From NCBI RefSeq assembly GCF_007923445.1, contig NZ_VOJI01000001.1, positions 372,001 through 436,000 on the forward strand: 64,000 bases of DNA, written 5' to 3'. The notes below the pieces were generated by a model that worked only from the letters and a program-made list of their open reading frames with translations, was not told where the DNA came from and ran no database searches. The stretch comes from Puniceibacterium confluentis (lineage in GTDB: Bacteria > Pseudomonadota > Alphaproteobacteria > Rhodobacterales > Rhodobacteraceae). Shown in pieces: positions 20,098-28,345 of this stretch; the first letter of the stretch is position 1, and each line of letters begins with the position of its first letter. A program made the position numbers and the translations under genes.

Positions 20098-21232
20098 GCT
20101 GACGCTGACCGGCGCCCAGGTGTTGCGCCCCGGCGGCTGGGACAGCGGCGCGCTGGCGCTTTCGGGCGGCATCATTGTCGACGGACCGGCGGGACGGGCG
20201 GTGGATCTGTCGGGATATCTGGTGCTGCCGGGAATCGTGGATGCCCACGGCGACGGGTTCGAGCGGCACATGGCGCCGCGCCGTGGCGCGCTGCGCGAAG
20301 CCGAGGCCGGAGTGATTGCCTGTGCCGCGGAACTGGCGTCCAACGGCATCACCACCGCCGTCATGGCGCAGTTCTTCAGCTGGGAAGGCGGCATGCGCAG
20401 CCCGGATTTCGCCGAGCACGTGTTTGCCTGCGTCAGTGCCGTGGCGCCGTCGGTGCCGGTGGATCTGCGCCTGCAACTGCGGCTTGAAACCCATTTGCTG
20501 GATGACTATGCCCGCGCCGAGGCCGCGGTTGCGCGCTTCGCAATTCCCTATCTGGTGTTCAACGACCACCTGCCACACGATCGCTTGTCTCAAGGTCGCC
20601 GCCCGCCGCGTCTCACCGGACAGGCACTGAAGGGCGGGCGCAATCCCGAAGACCATTTCCGCATGCTGCTTGATCTCGAGGCGCGCAGCGGCGAGGTGCC
20701 GGCGGCGGCGAGTGGTCTGGCGGCGCGCCTGGCCGCGCGCGGCGTGCGGCTGGGATCGCACGACGACCATGACGCGGAGATGCGCAGGCTCTGGCGGGCG
20801 CGCGGCGTGCTTGTGTCGGAATTCCCGGAATCGCTGTCGGCGGCGCAAGAGGCTGCCGGGGCCGGCGAGCCGGTGGTTCTCGGGGCGCCCAATGTGGTGC
20901 GCGGTGCCAGTCACAAAGGCAATGCCTCGGCACTTGAGCTGGTTGCGGCGGGCTGCGTCGATGCGCTGGCATCGGATTACCACTATCCCTCACCCGCCCG
21001 TGCCGCCTGGCGGCTCGAAGAGCTTGGGATCTGCGATGCCGCGACGGCCTGGGCTCTGGTGTCGCAGGGGCCCGCCCGGGTGCTGGGACTGACAGACCGT
21101 GGGCGGCTGGAAACCGGCCTGCGGGCGGATCTGGTGGTCCTGGACGCCGCGACCCGCCGGGTGGTCGCCACCCTTGTGGCGGGGCAGATGGCCTATTTGT
21201 CCGGCGCCGTGGCGGCACGGTTTCTGGGCTGA
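20087..21232 (+). CDS. phnM: PhnM-like amidohydrolase (RPnTP diphosphatase family)
   Basis: A 381-residue metal-dependent hydrolase. In phosphonate use PhnM cleaves alpha-D-ribose-1-methylphosphonate 5-triphosphate to the 5-phosphate and pyrophosphate. The family pattern is clear: [14 protein letters not shown] (metal ligands), a QFFSWEGG segment, the LETHLLD segment, GSHDDHD, and [11 protein letters not shown]. It overlaps the preceding lipase-like gene by 11 bases. No other phn gene (phnGHIJKL) lies in the window, so this is either an orphan member of a split pathway or a paralogue acting on another triphosphorylated sugar. An ATG two codons after a GTG is taken as the start. Confidence 0.84.
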   Translation: MTTELTLTGAQVLRPGGWDSGALALSGGIIVDGPAGRAVDLSGYLVLPGIVDAHGDGFERHMAPRRGALREAEAGVIACAAELASNGITTAVMAQFFSWEGGMRSPDFAEHVFACVSAVAPSVPVDLRLQLRLETHLLDDYARAEAAVARFAIPYLVFNDHLPHDRLSQGRRPPRLTGQALKGGRNPEDHFRMLLDLEARSGEVPAAASGLAARLAARGVRLGSHDDHDAEMRRLWRARGVLVSEFPESLSAAQEAAGAGEPVVLGAPNVVRGASHKGNASALELVAAGCVDALASDYHYPSPARAAWRLEELGICDAATAWALVSQGPARVLGLTDRGRLETGLRADLVVLDAATRRVVATLVAGQMAYLSGAVAARFLG

Positions 21233-21253
21233 CCAGCCGCGCCCGGCCGGACC

Positions 21254-22324
21254 TCAGCCCGGAAGGACGTGGTTCACATGGCCCATCTTGCGCCCGGGTT
21301 TCACTTCGGTCTTGCCATAGAGATGCAGGGCGGCATGCCGGGCGCCTGCAAGCTCGGGCAGGCGATCGAGGTCATCCCCGATCAGGTTTTCCATCCGCAC
21401 ATCGGAATGACGCGCACCATCCCCCAGCGGCCAGCCGGTGATGGCGCGGATGTGCTGCTCGAACTGGTCGACGGCACAGCCATTCTGTGTCCAATGCCCG
21501 GAGTTATGCACCCGCGGCGCGATCTCGTTGACCACGAGACCTTGCGGGGTCACAAACAGCTCGACCCCGAGCACACCGACATAGTCGAGCGCGTTCAGGA
21601 TCTGCGCGGCGATCAGGATGGCGTCGCTGCGCTGCGCCGGGCTCAGCCGCGCGGGCACGGTTGTGGTGCGCAGAATGCCGTCGCGGTGGACGTTCTCACC
21701 CGGATCAAAGCAGGCGACCGATCCGTCAAGACCGCGCGCGGCGATGACCGACACTTCGTGGCTGAAGTCGATGAACCCTTCGAGGATCAGCGCGGTGCCG
21801 TGCAGATCGGCCCAGGCCGCAGCCGAATCGGCCGGGCTCTGGATGCGGGCCTGGCCCTTGCCGTCATAGCCAAAGCGGCGGGTCTTCAGGATCGCCGGGG
21901 TGCCGATCTCCGCCAGCGCCGCGTCCAGCGCCGTGGCATCCGGGATGTCGGCATAGGGCGCCACCTTCAGCGACAATCCCCGAAGAAACGCCTTTTCCGT
22001 CAGTCGGTCCTGGCTGATCCGCAGCGCCTCGCGCCCCGGATGGATCGGGCGCAGATCCTGCAACAGATCCAGCGCCTCGGTCGGGATGTTCTCGAATTCA
22101 TAGGTGATGACGTCGACGGATTCGGCAAATCTGCGCAACGCGGTCTGATCGTCATAGGCGGCGGTGGTGACGGCATGGGCGGTGTCGCCCGCCGGGGGCA
22201 GGGCGCCGGGGTCAAAGACATGGCAGCGATAGCCCAGACGGGCGGCCGCGACCGACAACATGCGGCCCAACTGGCCGCCGCCGATGATGCCGATGGTAGA
22301 ACCGGAGGGAAGGGGTTTGGTCAT
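21254..22324 (-). CDS. purK: 5-(Carboxyamino)imidazole ribonucleotide synthase
   Basis: A 356-residue ATP-grasp enzyme of purine synthesis that carboxylates AIR to N5-CAIR using ATP and bicarbonate. It opens with GIIGGGQLGRML, has the VDVITYEFENIPTEAL segment, the KTRRFGYDGKGQ ATP-grasp loop and the VNEIAPRVHNSGHWT motif. It is downstream of purE in the same operon, separated by 67 bases, giving a complete PurK-PurE pair. Convergent with the phnM-like gene across only 21 bases. Confidence 0.97.
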   Translation of the reverse strand: MTKPLPSGSTIGIIGGGQLGRMLSVAAARLGYRCHVFDPGALPPAGDTAHAVTTAAYDDQTALRRFAESVDVITYEFENIPTEALDLLQDLRPIHPGREALRISQDRLTEKAFLRGLSLKVAPYADIPDATALDAALAEIGTPAILKTRRFGYDGKGQARIQSPADSAAAWADLHGTALILEGFIDFSHEVSVIAARGLDGSVACFDPGENVHRDGILRTTTVPARLSPAQRSDAILIAAQILNALDYVGVLGVELFVTPQGLVVNEIAPRVHNSGHWTQNGCAVDQFEQHIRAITGWPLGDGARHSDVRMENLIGDDLDRLPELAGARHAALHLYGKTEVKPGRKMGHVNHVLPG

Positions 22325-22391
22325 GTCAGCAAGATCTCATCGGCTAGCAGTTCGGGGGCTGGCGGTACGTGGACTGCCGGTACGGGGAAAA

Positions 22392-22904
22392 TCAGCGGCT
22401 CTCGGCCGAAAGCGTGCGGTCAGGTGCGTCGGGTATCGAGGCCGAGAGTTCCGCGCGCCACTGCTCCAGCCGACCGGCGAGAGCGGGATCCCGAAGCGCA
22501 AGGATGCCCGCCGCCATCAGGCCCGCATTCGCCGCCCCGGCGGCGCCGATGGCCATGGTTGCAACTGGAAATCCGCGCGGCATCTGAAGGATCGAATACA
22601 GACTGTCGACCCCGGACAGCGCCCGGGTCTGCACCGGTACACCGATCACCGGAATGCGGGTCTTCGACGCCATCATGCCGGGCAGGTGTGCCGCCCCGCC
22701 GGCCCCGGCGATGATCACCTGCAGGCCGCGGTCCACCGCGGTCCTGCCATAGTCCCACAGCCGGTCCGGTGTGCGATGGGCCGAAACGATCCGGACCTCG
22801 TGCGCGATGTCCAGAGCCTCCAGCATATCAACAGCTTCTTTCATCGTGGGCCAGTCGGACTGGCTGCCCATGATGATTCCCACCTCGACCTGTTCCTGCG
22901 TCAT
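22392..22904 (-). CDS. purE: N5-carboxyaminoimidazole ribonucleotide mutase
   Basis: A 170-residue class I PurE that converts N5-CAIR to CAIR. The hallmark GSQSDWPTM lies near the N-terminus, followed by the SAHRTPDRL loop and the [11 protein letters not shown] loop, with GVPV preceding the substrate histidine region. It is the first gene of purEK. The C-terminus runs a little beyond the usual 160 residues. Confidence 0.97.
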   Translation of the reverse strand: MTQEQVEVGIIMGSQSDWPTMKEAVDMLEALDIAHEVRIVSAHRTPDRLWDYGRTAVDRGLQVIIAGAGGAAHLPGMMASKTRIPVIGVPVQTRALSGVDSLYSILQMPRGFPVATMAIGAAGAANAGLMAAGILALRDPALAGRLEQWRAELSASIPDAPDRTLSAESR

Positions 22905-23072
22905 TCACATCCTCCGGGACCGCGCGTGCGCACTATATGCATATGGAGGGCAAGGGCAATGCAGGGTGGCACCCGGATCGCGACACCCGTCGAACCCTGC
23001 GGTTCGCCGAACCTTTGCGCCAGACCCGCAGCCTCCGGTCGCGCGCCGCTCCGCGCTGGCGCGGGCCATGCT

Positions 23073-23095
23073 GTTTCTTCTCTTTTCAAATACTC
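23073..23095 (-). repeat. Extragenic TATTT/AGAAGA element, copy C
   Basis: Read on the minus strand it gives GAGTATTTG then an AAAAGAGAAGAAAC tail, 22 of 23 identical to 4121-4143. It lies 52 bases after the stop of the minus-strand DUF465 gene. The GC-rich stem half found in copies A, B and E is missing. Confidence 0.75.
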
Positions 23096-23146
23096 GAATT
23101 CAGACGGTGGCCGTCCGGACCGGCGCCGGGTCGGCGCGCAGCGGTC

Positions 23147-23371
23147 TCAGGCAATGATGTCCGGCAACAGCCGGTCTTCGATCAGGGCGATCTTGTCCTT
23201 GAGATACAGTTTTTTCTTTTTCAGACGCTGCAATGTCAGCTGATCTGCCGTGCCCCGGTCCTGCAGGGCGCGGATGGCATCGTCCAGGTCCTGGTGCTCG
23301 CGGCGGAACACCTCAAGCTCGACCCGGAGGACATCGTCGGTTTTCATCGAGATTTCGCCGGGTGCGTTCAT
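23147..23371 (-). CDS. DUF465 (YdcH-like) small coiled-coil protein
   Basis: A 74-residue mostly helical protein. The family pattern is visible in the FRREHQDLDDAI segment followed by the basic LQRLKKKKLYLKDKI segment and a short acidic end. Such proteins are often found near stress or cell-envelope genes, with no fixed function. The ATG at 23371 gives 74 residues; a second ATG eight codons in (MKTDDVL) is also possible, and neither has a strong ribosome site. Confidence 0.8.
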   Translation of the reverse strand: MNAPGEISMKTDDVLRVELEVFRREHQDLDDAIRALQDRGTADQLTLQRLKKKKLYLKDKIALIEDRLLPDIIA

Positions 23372-23529
23372 GGCAGATCTGTATCCCTTGACTGTCAGAG
23401 GCCCAGAATAGCGATTCGTGCTGCACACGCAAAGCCCTTGCGTTGCCGCGGCCCAGTTCCCATATTTGACGGGCAGGGTTGCCATAACGGGACCTTCGCA
23501 GACTGTCGCTTGTGCAAGAGGACGTGTCG

Positions 23530-23943
23530 ATGAGCAAACTGACACTGGGGTCACATCCCCATATGCTGGGGTTCGAGCAGCTGGAGCGTCTTCTTGAACG
23601 CACGGCCAAGACCGGCAACGAAGGCTATCCGCCTTTCAACATCGAACAGACGGCAACCGATGCCTACCGCATCACACTCGCTGTCGCCGGCTTTTCCGAG
23701 GCTGACCTGTCGATCACGGTCGAGGACCGGCAGTTGGTGATCCGCGGACGCAGCCGCGACGAAATCGCCGAACGTGTGTTTCTGCATCGCGGCATCGCGG
23801 CGCGACAGTTCCAGCGCTCGTTCGTGCTTGCTGACGGCGTCGAGGTCGGAGAGGCGGTTATCGAGAATGGCTTGCTGCATGTCGATCTCACCCTATCTCG
23901 TCCCGAGACGGTGGTGCAGACGATACAGATCAGAAAGGGGTAA
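23530..23943 (+). CDS. Hsp20 (IbpA-like) small heat-shock protein
   Basis: A 137-residue ATP-independent holdase with an alpha-crystallin domain from about residue 38: YPPFNIEQTATDAYRITLAVAGF-type beginning, the EVEDRQLVIRGR-like strand, HRGIAARQFQRSF and the GLLHVDLTL end. The C-terminal IxI-type motif is represented by IQIRKG. The start at 23530 follows AGAGGACG; an ATG/TTG six codons upstream is less likely. The DUF1150 gene begins four bases after the stop, an arrangement kept in many Rhodobacterales. Confidence 0.93.
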   Translation: MSKLTLGSHPHMLGFEQLERLLERTAKTGNEGYPPFNIEQTATDAYRITLAVAGFSEADLSITVEDRQLVIRGRSRDEIAERVFLHRGIAARQFQRSFVLADGVEVGEAVIENGLLHVDLTLSRPETVVQTIQIRKG

Positions 23944-23947
23944 GGCG

Positions 23948-24181
23948 ATGAATACGAGTTATAATTTCGACGGCCTGAACGAAGAGCGTCTGGTCTATGT
24001 GCGGCCCGTACTGATCTCTGACCTGCCCGCAGAGGTGCAGGAGCAGGTCGAGGACGATGCGCTTGAAATCCTCTATGCCGTGCATCGCGCCGACGGTGAG
24101 CGGCTGGCGCTGGTGGCCAATCGTGGCCTGGCGTTTTCGCTGGCGATCCAGAATGATCTGGCCCCCGTCACCGTGCACTGA
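23948..24181 (+). CDS. DUF1150 family protein
   Basis: A 77-residue cytoplasmic protein recognised by the LVYVRPVLISDLPAEVQEQV segment and the ILYAVHRADGERLALV-like middle, typical of DUF1150. It starts four bases after the Hsp20 stop with GGGGTAAGG as ribosome site, so both come from one message ended by the terminator downstream. The association with Hsp20 suggests a heat-shock role, but none is demonstrated. Confidence 0.9.
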   Translation: MNTSYNFDGLNEERLVYVRPVLISDLPAEVQEQVEDDALEILYAVHRADGERLALVANRGLAFSLAIQNDLAPVTVH

Positions 24182-24206
24182 CGCCGGCTTTGATTACGGA
24201 TTCCAG

Positions 24207-24233
24207 GGCCCCCGGTTCCGCCGGGGGCCTTTT
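24207..24233 (+). terminator. Intrinsic terminator of hsp20-DUF1150
   Basis: Perfect nine-base stem GGCCCCCGG/CCGGGGGCC with a TTCCG loop and a TTTT tail, 25 bases after the DUF1150 stop. Confidence 0.92.
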
Positions 24234-24366
24234 GCATGCCGCAGAGCGGCGCCGTGGTCCGGCCACAGGGTCGTGATCCGGTGTGACCGGTGATCGGCCG
24301 GTCCCGTGTTATTCTGCCGCGGGCGATCAAGGCATGACTCCTTGGTCATCAACGGGGAGATTTATC

Positions 24367-24918
24367 ATGAAGAAAGGTATCTGTGCGACACTTGCGGCCG
24401 CAATGCTGGCGGCGGGTCCGGGGCTGGCGCAGGACGCGGTCTTTGGTTCGGAGCCGGACGTGGCTTATGCGGCCCTGCTCTGGAACGCGATGCAGGACAG
24501 GGGGCTGGTCGGGGACGGGGCGATCATGGCCTTTCCCTATGCGGGCACCGACCCGCACGGCATGATGCTCGAGACATTCTACCTGACCGCTGAAATCGAG
24601 GATCATCTGGGGGCGCTTGTGGTCAAGCGCAACTACGGTCCGGCAGGAGTCACGGTGGACGAGGTCCTTGGCGATCCGGCGGGGCACCTGGGCGCGGTCA
24701 CGGTGATGTTCCAGCGCGAACCGGGCTATGACGATGATACCGGCAACTGGTTTTATGCAAAGTATCTGCCGGACGGGACTCTGGACCGCAGCCCCAACGA
24801 CATGGCGCTGGCCGGACTGGTCGGCAAGGGCGCGGATGCGGGCTGTATTGCCTGCCATCAGGGGGCGGGGCCGGATTACCTGTTCACCACCGATGCCAAA
24901 CTGCCCGGGATGCAGTAG
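24367..24918 (+). CDS. Cytochrome P460 family protein
   Basis: A 183-residue periplasmic haem protein. A signal peptide (residues 1-22, ending GLAQD) leads the mature part. The single c-haem motif is CIACH (Cys160, Cys163, His164), near the C-terminus as in P460 proteins. The segment LVVKRNYG corresponds to the VKxNY motif of the family, and its lysine (Lys87) is the candidate for the Lys-haem cross-link that defines P460 haems. Members oxidise hydroxylamine or act in nitric-oxide detoxification, but many have no known substrate. ATG follows GGGGAG. It is a single-gene unit convergent with trxB. Confidence 0.85.
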   Translation: MKKGICATLAAAMLAAGPGLAQDAVFGSEPDVAYAALLWNAMQDRGLVGDGAIMAFPYAGTDPHGMMLETFYLTAEIEDHLGALVVKRNYGPAGVTVDEVLGDPAGHLGAVTVMFQREPGYDDDTGNWFYAKYLPDGTLDRSPNDMALAGLVGKGADAGCIACHQGAGPDYLFTTDAKLPGMQ

Positions 24919-24938
24919 CGACGGCCAGACAGCTGCCC

Positions 24939-24969
24939 TGGCAACGGCCCTGATGCGGGGCCGTTGCCA
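24939..24969. terminator. Perfect 12-pair hairpin between P460 gene and trxB
   Basis: TGGCAACGGCCC pairs with GGGCCGTTGCCA around a seven-base loop. It lies 20 bases after the cytochrome stop and between convergent genes, so it can serve both strands. There is no T-run on either side. Confidence 0.7.
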
Positions 24970-25054
24970 ACGGTGTTATCGGCTTGGAAACCGGCCCCGG
25001 TGACCTTGGTGCCGACCCTGCGTCGGCCTGCCGCCCGGACGCTCTGCGTGCCGG

Positions 25055-26059
25055 TCAGTTCAGCGCGTCGACCGGTGCGCCGTACCCCAGTGGCAGGGTT
25101 TCATCCTTGCCCGCGTCCAGATCCTGCTCGGCCAGCCAGCGTTCGGCTTCCAGTGCGGCCATGCACCCCATGCCAGCCGAAGTCACGGCCTGGCGGTATT
25201 TGTGGTCGGTGAGGTCACCGGCGGCAAAGATGCCCGGAACCGACGTCGCGGTGCTGTCCGGTTTGGTCACGACATAGCCACCCATGTGGGTTTCGAGCCT
25301 GTCCTTGACCAGTTCGTTTGCCGGTGCGTGGCCAATGGCGACAAACACCCCCTTGGCGGCAATCTCGGTGATCTCGCCGGTCTTCACGTTGCGGGCGCGC
25401 ACGCCTTCCACGCCCAGGGGCGATTCCGTGCCGACCACCTCGGCCAATTCGTGGAACCACAGGGTTTCGATCTTGGGATTCTTCAACAGCCGGTTCTGCA
25501 GGATCTTTTCGGCGCGCAGTTCGTCCCGGCGGTGGATCAGCGTGACTTTGGACGCAAAGTTGGTGAGGAACAATGCCTCTTCCACCGCGGTGTTGCCGCC
25601 GCCGATCACCACGATTTCCTGACCGCGGTAGAAAAAGCCGTCACAGGTCGCGCAGGCCGAGACGCCAAAGCCCTTGAACTTTTCTTCCGACGGCAGGCCC
25701 AGCCATTTCGCCCGGGCGCCGGTGGCAAGGATCACCGCGTCCGCGGTGTAGACCGTGCCGCTGTCGGATTGCGCCACAAAGGGGCGGCTGTCCATGTCGA
25801 GCGAGGTGATGATGTCACCGATGATTTCGGTCCCCATGGCGCGGGCGTGGGACTCCATCCGAATCATCAGGTCCGGGCCCTGCACTTCGGTGTCGCCCGG
25901 CCAGTTCTCGACTTCGGTGGTGGTGGTCAGCTGTCCGCCCGGCTCGATCCCCTGCACCAGAATGGGCGAGAGCATGGCACGGCTGGCATAGACACCTGCA
26001 GTATAGCCGGCCGGGCCCGATCCGATGATCAGAACCTTGGTATGGCGTGTATCGGACAT
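25055..26059 (-). CDS. trxB: Thioredoxin-disulfide reductase
   Basis: A 334-residue FAD/NADPH flavoenzyme that reduces thioredoxin. FAD site GSGPAGYTAGVYASRA, redox motif CATC (Cys136, Cys139), NADPH site GGGNTAVEEALFL and the C-terminal GIFAAGDL motif are all intact. The ATG at 26059 has GAAGGGG upstream; a long in-frame extension toward 26569 is rejected because it runs antisense through the Lrp gene and lacks family similarity. Divergent from an lrp-type regulator with an operator-like repeat in between. Confidence 0.97.
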   Translation of the reverse strand: MSDTRHTKVLIIGSGPAGYTAGVYASRAMLSPILVQGIEPGGQLTTTTEVENWPGDTEVQGPDLMIRMESHARAMGTEIIGDIITSLDMDSRPFVAQSDSGTVYTADAVILATGARAKWLGLPSEEKFKGFGVSACATCDGFFYRGQEIVVIGGGNTAVEEALFLTNFASKVTLIHRRDELRAEKILQNRLLKNPKIETLWFHELAEVVGTESPLGVEGVRARNVKTGEITEIAAKGVFVAIGHAPANELVKDRLETHMGGYVVTKPDSTATSVPGIFAAGDLTDHKYRQAVTSAGMGCMAALEAERWLAEQDLDAGKDETLPLGYGAPVDALN

Positions 26060-26192
26060 CAATTGGCCCCTTCGCGAATGGTTGCGTATCCTGTTCAGTC
26101 TTTGCATATACGCGCAGGGCGGAGTGGGCGCAAACCCGGGACACGACCCCGTGAGTATCCGGGACCGGATGCTTTCGGCGGTTAAGAACCTT

Positions 26193-26217
26193 GCGCAATT
26201 GTGAAATATAATTGCGC
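26193..26217. promoter_or_regulatory. Inverted repeat between trxB and lrp-type gene
   Basis: GCGCAATT, nine-base spacer, AATTGCGC: both arms match perfectly over eight bases. It sits 49 bases before the Lrp-type start and about 130 bases before trxB. Its A/T core and spacing fit an Lrp/AsnC-family site, so autoregulation and control of trxB are inferred. Confidence 0.6.
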
Positions 26218-26266
26218 GGGCCCGGGGTTGTGTGATAACAAACGAAAAAAGGCAAGGGGTATGGGC

Positions 26267-26767
26267 ATGCCGGCACACAGGCTTGATCCGATTGACCGCA
26301 AGATTCTGTCCGAACTGCAGGCCGACGGCCGCATGACCAACGTGGAGCTCGCCAAGAGAGTGGGCATATCCGCGCCGCCCTGTCTGCGCCGGGTGCGGAC
26401 CCTCGAAGAGCAGGGATTCATCCGTGGCTATCATGCCGATGTCGACCCCCGCGAGCTGGGGTTCGAAGTGCAGGTTTTTGCGATGGTGGGCCTGCAAAGT
26501 CAGGCCGAAAGCGATCTTTCCGCGTTCGAGAACCGGTGCCGGGCCTGGCCGCTGGTGCGCGAATGCCACATGCTGAACGGCGAGGTGGATTTCATCCTGA
26601 AGTGTGTCGCCCCGGATCTGAGCACATTCCAGTCATTTCTGACCGGCCAGCTGCTGACCGCGCCGAATGTCGGCAGCGTCAAGACGTCTCTGGTGATCCG
26701 CGGCGCCAAGGATGAGCCCGGAGTGCCGTTCGACGTTCTGGAGGAACGGCTGAGCCGGACCGCGTGA
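26267..26767 (+). CDS. Lrp/AsnC family transcriptional regulator
   Basis: A 166-residue regulator with an N-terminal helix-turn-helix (LDPIDRKILSELQADGRMTN, then ELAKRVGISAPPCLRRVRTLE) and a C-terminal RAM ligand-binding domain that includes VRECHMLNGEVDFILKCVA. Lrp-family proteins respond to amino acids and act as dimers to octamers. AAGGGG at 26254-26259 is seven bases before ATG 26267, which is preferred to the ATG at 26261. Divergent to trxB, an arrangement kept in related genomes. Confidence 0.92.
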   Translation: MPAHRLDPIDRKILSELQADGRMTNVELAKRVGISAPPCLRRVRTLEEQGFIRGYHADVDPRELGFEVQVFAMVGLQSQAESDLSAFENRCRAWPLVRECHMLNGEVDFILKCVAPDLSTFQSFLTGQLLTAPNVGSVKTSLVIRGAKDEPGVPFDVLEERLSRTA

Positions 26768-26893
26768 CCGCCTGAGCGTCGCGTCAAGCAGCGTCAAGTT
26801 GCCGGGCAGGGCGGTCCCGGGCGAACCGGAACCCGACGGTCCGGGGGATCGACTGCCCGAATCATTGCGACGGATTCCCTGCCACCGGTGGCC

Positions 26894-27685
26894 CTAGCGC
26901 AGAGTCAGGCTGTCGATCACGTCGCGGGTGGTGCGTGGCATTGCCAGATCGCCAAAATCCTCGACAGTTTCGATGTTCGGGAACAGCGACTGGAACAGCT
27001 GCCGCGTGTTGAAGCCCATTTTCGCGCCGATGCCTTTGCCGGGGTGATAGCTCTCCATTTCGACGCTGCCGACGCGCATCGTGCTGTGGCGGGGCAGCAT
27101 GAGATGGTACATCTGCACCGCGCCTCCGGGGCTCACATCAAAGATCCGGTCGCCGTCGGCGTAGTCGCGCACCGGGGCCAGTACCGCCTCGAGCCCGATC
27201 AGCGTCTTGAACTTTTCGCGCCGCACAACCATGCGCGCGGCCGGACCCACCAGCAGATCGCTTTGCGGGCAGGCCATGCCAAAGGCGTCGCCGGTGACGC
27301 GGGTCAGGCTGGTCAGGCTGGTCGCATCGTCAACGGTACCGGGGACATAGGTTGTGGACCCGATCCACATCACCGGCTGCGGTCCCAGCGGGGTCTCGAC
27401 GTAGTCTCCGGGCAGCAGATCCTCGATCGCGACCGGGCCGCGCACGGTCTGGATCAGGGTGCCGCGGGCAAACGCGCAGGTGGCATCCTCGAACAGCGGA
27501 ATGGCTGGCGCGACGTGGGTCGCCATGGTGACGGTGAGATCGGGCAGCAACGCGGCGGCCTCGTATTTGCGCATGAGAGAAAGATTGCGCCGAGGCCGCA
27601 CGTCAGTGCGAGCAAACCGGTCCTTCTGGACCGGAAGAGAAACGGATTCGCGTACGCTCAGGGCGTCGTGCTGGAGGCTGGCCAT
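26894..27685 (-). CDS. Hint (hedgehog/intein) domain protein
   Basis: A 263-residue protein whose Hint domain begins at Cys70 (CAFARGTLIQT), followed by the block VAIEDLLPGDYVET and, later, MYHLMLPRHSTMRV, the histidine-containing block. The N-terminal 69 residues resemble no domain I know. No repeat-rich secreted region and no C-terminal asparagine-cysteine pair are evident, so splicing is not expected; a self-cleavage or processing role is possible. ATG 27685 is chosen because AAGGTGG lies a few bases upstream; an in-frame extension to 27988 is rejected. Confidence 0.8.
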   Translation of the reverse strand: MASLQHDALSVRESVSLPVQKDRFARTDVRPRRNLSLMRKYEAAALLPDLTVTMATHVAPAIPLFEDATCAFARGTLIQTVRGPVAIEDLLPGDYVETPLGPQPVMWIGSTTYVPGTVDDATSLTSLTRVTGDAFGMACPQSDLLVGPAARMVVRREKFKTLIGLEAVLAPVRDYADGDRIFDVSPGGAVQMYHLMLPRHSTMRVGSVEMESYHPGKGIGAKMGFNTRQLFQSLFPNIETVEDFGDLAMPRTTRDVIDSLTLR

Positions 27686-28345
27686 GTGATCCACCTTAGG
27701 GTTGGTCACATCCGTGTTGGCCCCCACCAACAACGACAGAAGGACTGTTGCGTCTTCGTTGGACACGTTTTGGACGCAATGAGACGGGTCTGTCAAAATT
27801 CGAAACGGACTGGAGACCGTCTGGTCACCAATCCGTTCAGCGGCGTGAGATTGTTGTCGCTTCGGCGACCGGACTGCCACAATTGGCCGAATCACGGTGA
27901 TCCAATAACCAGGGCGGTCCGGTGGCCGGAGGGGGTCAGGCGCGATTGCGCCGCAACTGGGGTCGGGGGGCGGCCCGGCGACGGGCACACATGGCGGCGC
28001 GCGGCGCGCCGCGTTCCCACGGTAAAGCGGTGTTGCCGAGTGTGGTGCTGGTCCGGATGACGGATGCGATAAAGCGGCGTTTCAACGGCATGGCGGTGTT
28101 CCTCATTCTCGTGCTCTGACTCTGGCAGCGCGTCCGGAGTGCGGGGCCGCCTTGAGGTCAGGATCACGCAGGAATGGGGCAGGTTTGGGACAATTCCGGG
28201 TTATTCCTCGGATTTCACATGGACCGAGAACAATCGGGGCAAGACCCGTGGCACGCCCGCCATCTTCTGTGACCAACACGTCATGCGCAACACTCCGCCC
28301 CGGACGGCGGGATTGTCGCGCGGACCTGCGGCCGACAACCGGCGT
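27686..28345. other. 660-base gene-free stretch between Hint gene and pgeF
   Basis: I find no convincing gene or RNA. A TTGACA on the minus strand near 27790 could belong to a promoter for the Hint gene, but no good -10 box is placed after it. A 20-codon plus-strand frame starting at 28057 with a hydrophobic end has no ribosome site. Other frames crossing the stretch are Arg/Pro-rich and look like chance. Confidence 0.45.

Noticed and set aside
22905-23072. Partial gene remnant between purE and the DUF465 gene
   Set aside because: The stretch gives only short Arg/Pro-rich frames and no motif; only the repeat copy C next to it is supported.
26060-26569. Long N-terminal extension of trxB
   Set aside because: It runs antisense through the Lrp-type gene, lacks flavoprotein similarity, and a good ribosome site exists at the 26059 start.
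28057-28119. 20-codon hydrophobic frame between the Hint gene and pgeF
   Set aside because: No ribosome site and too short to judge; neighbouring frames are equally open.
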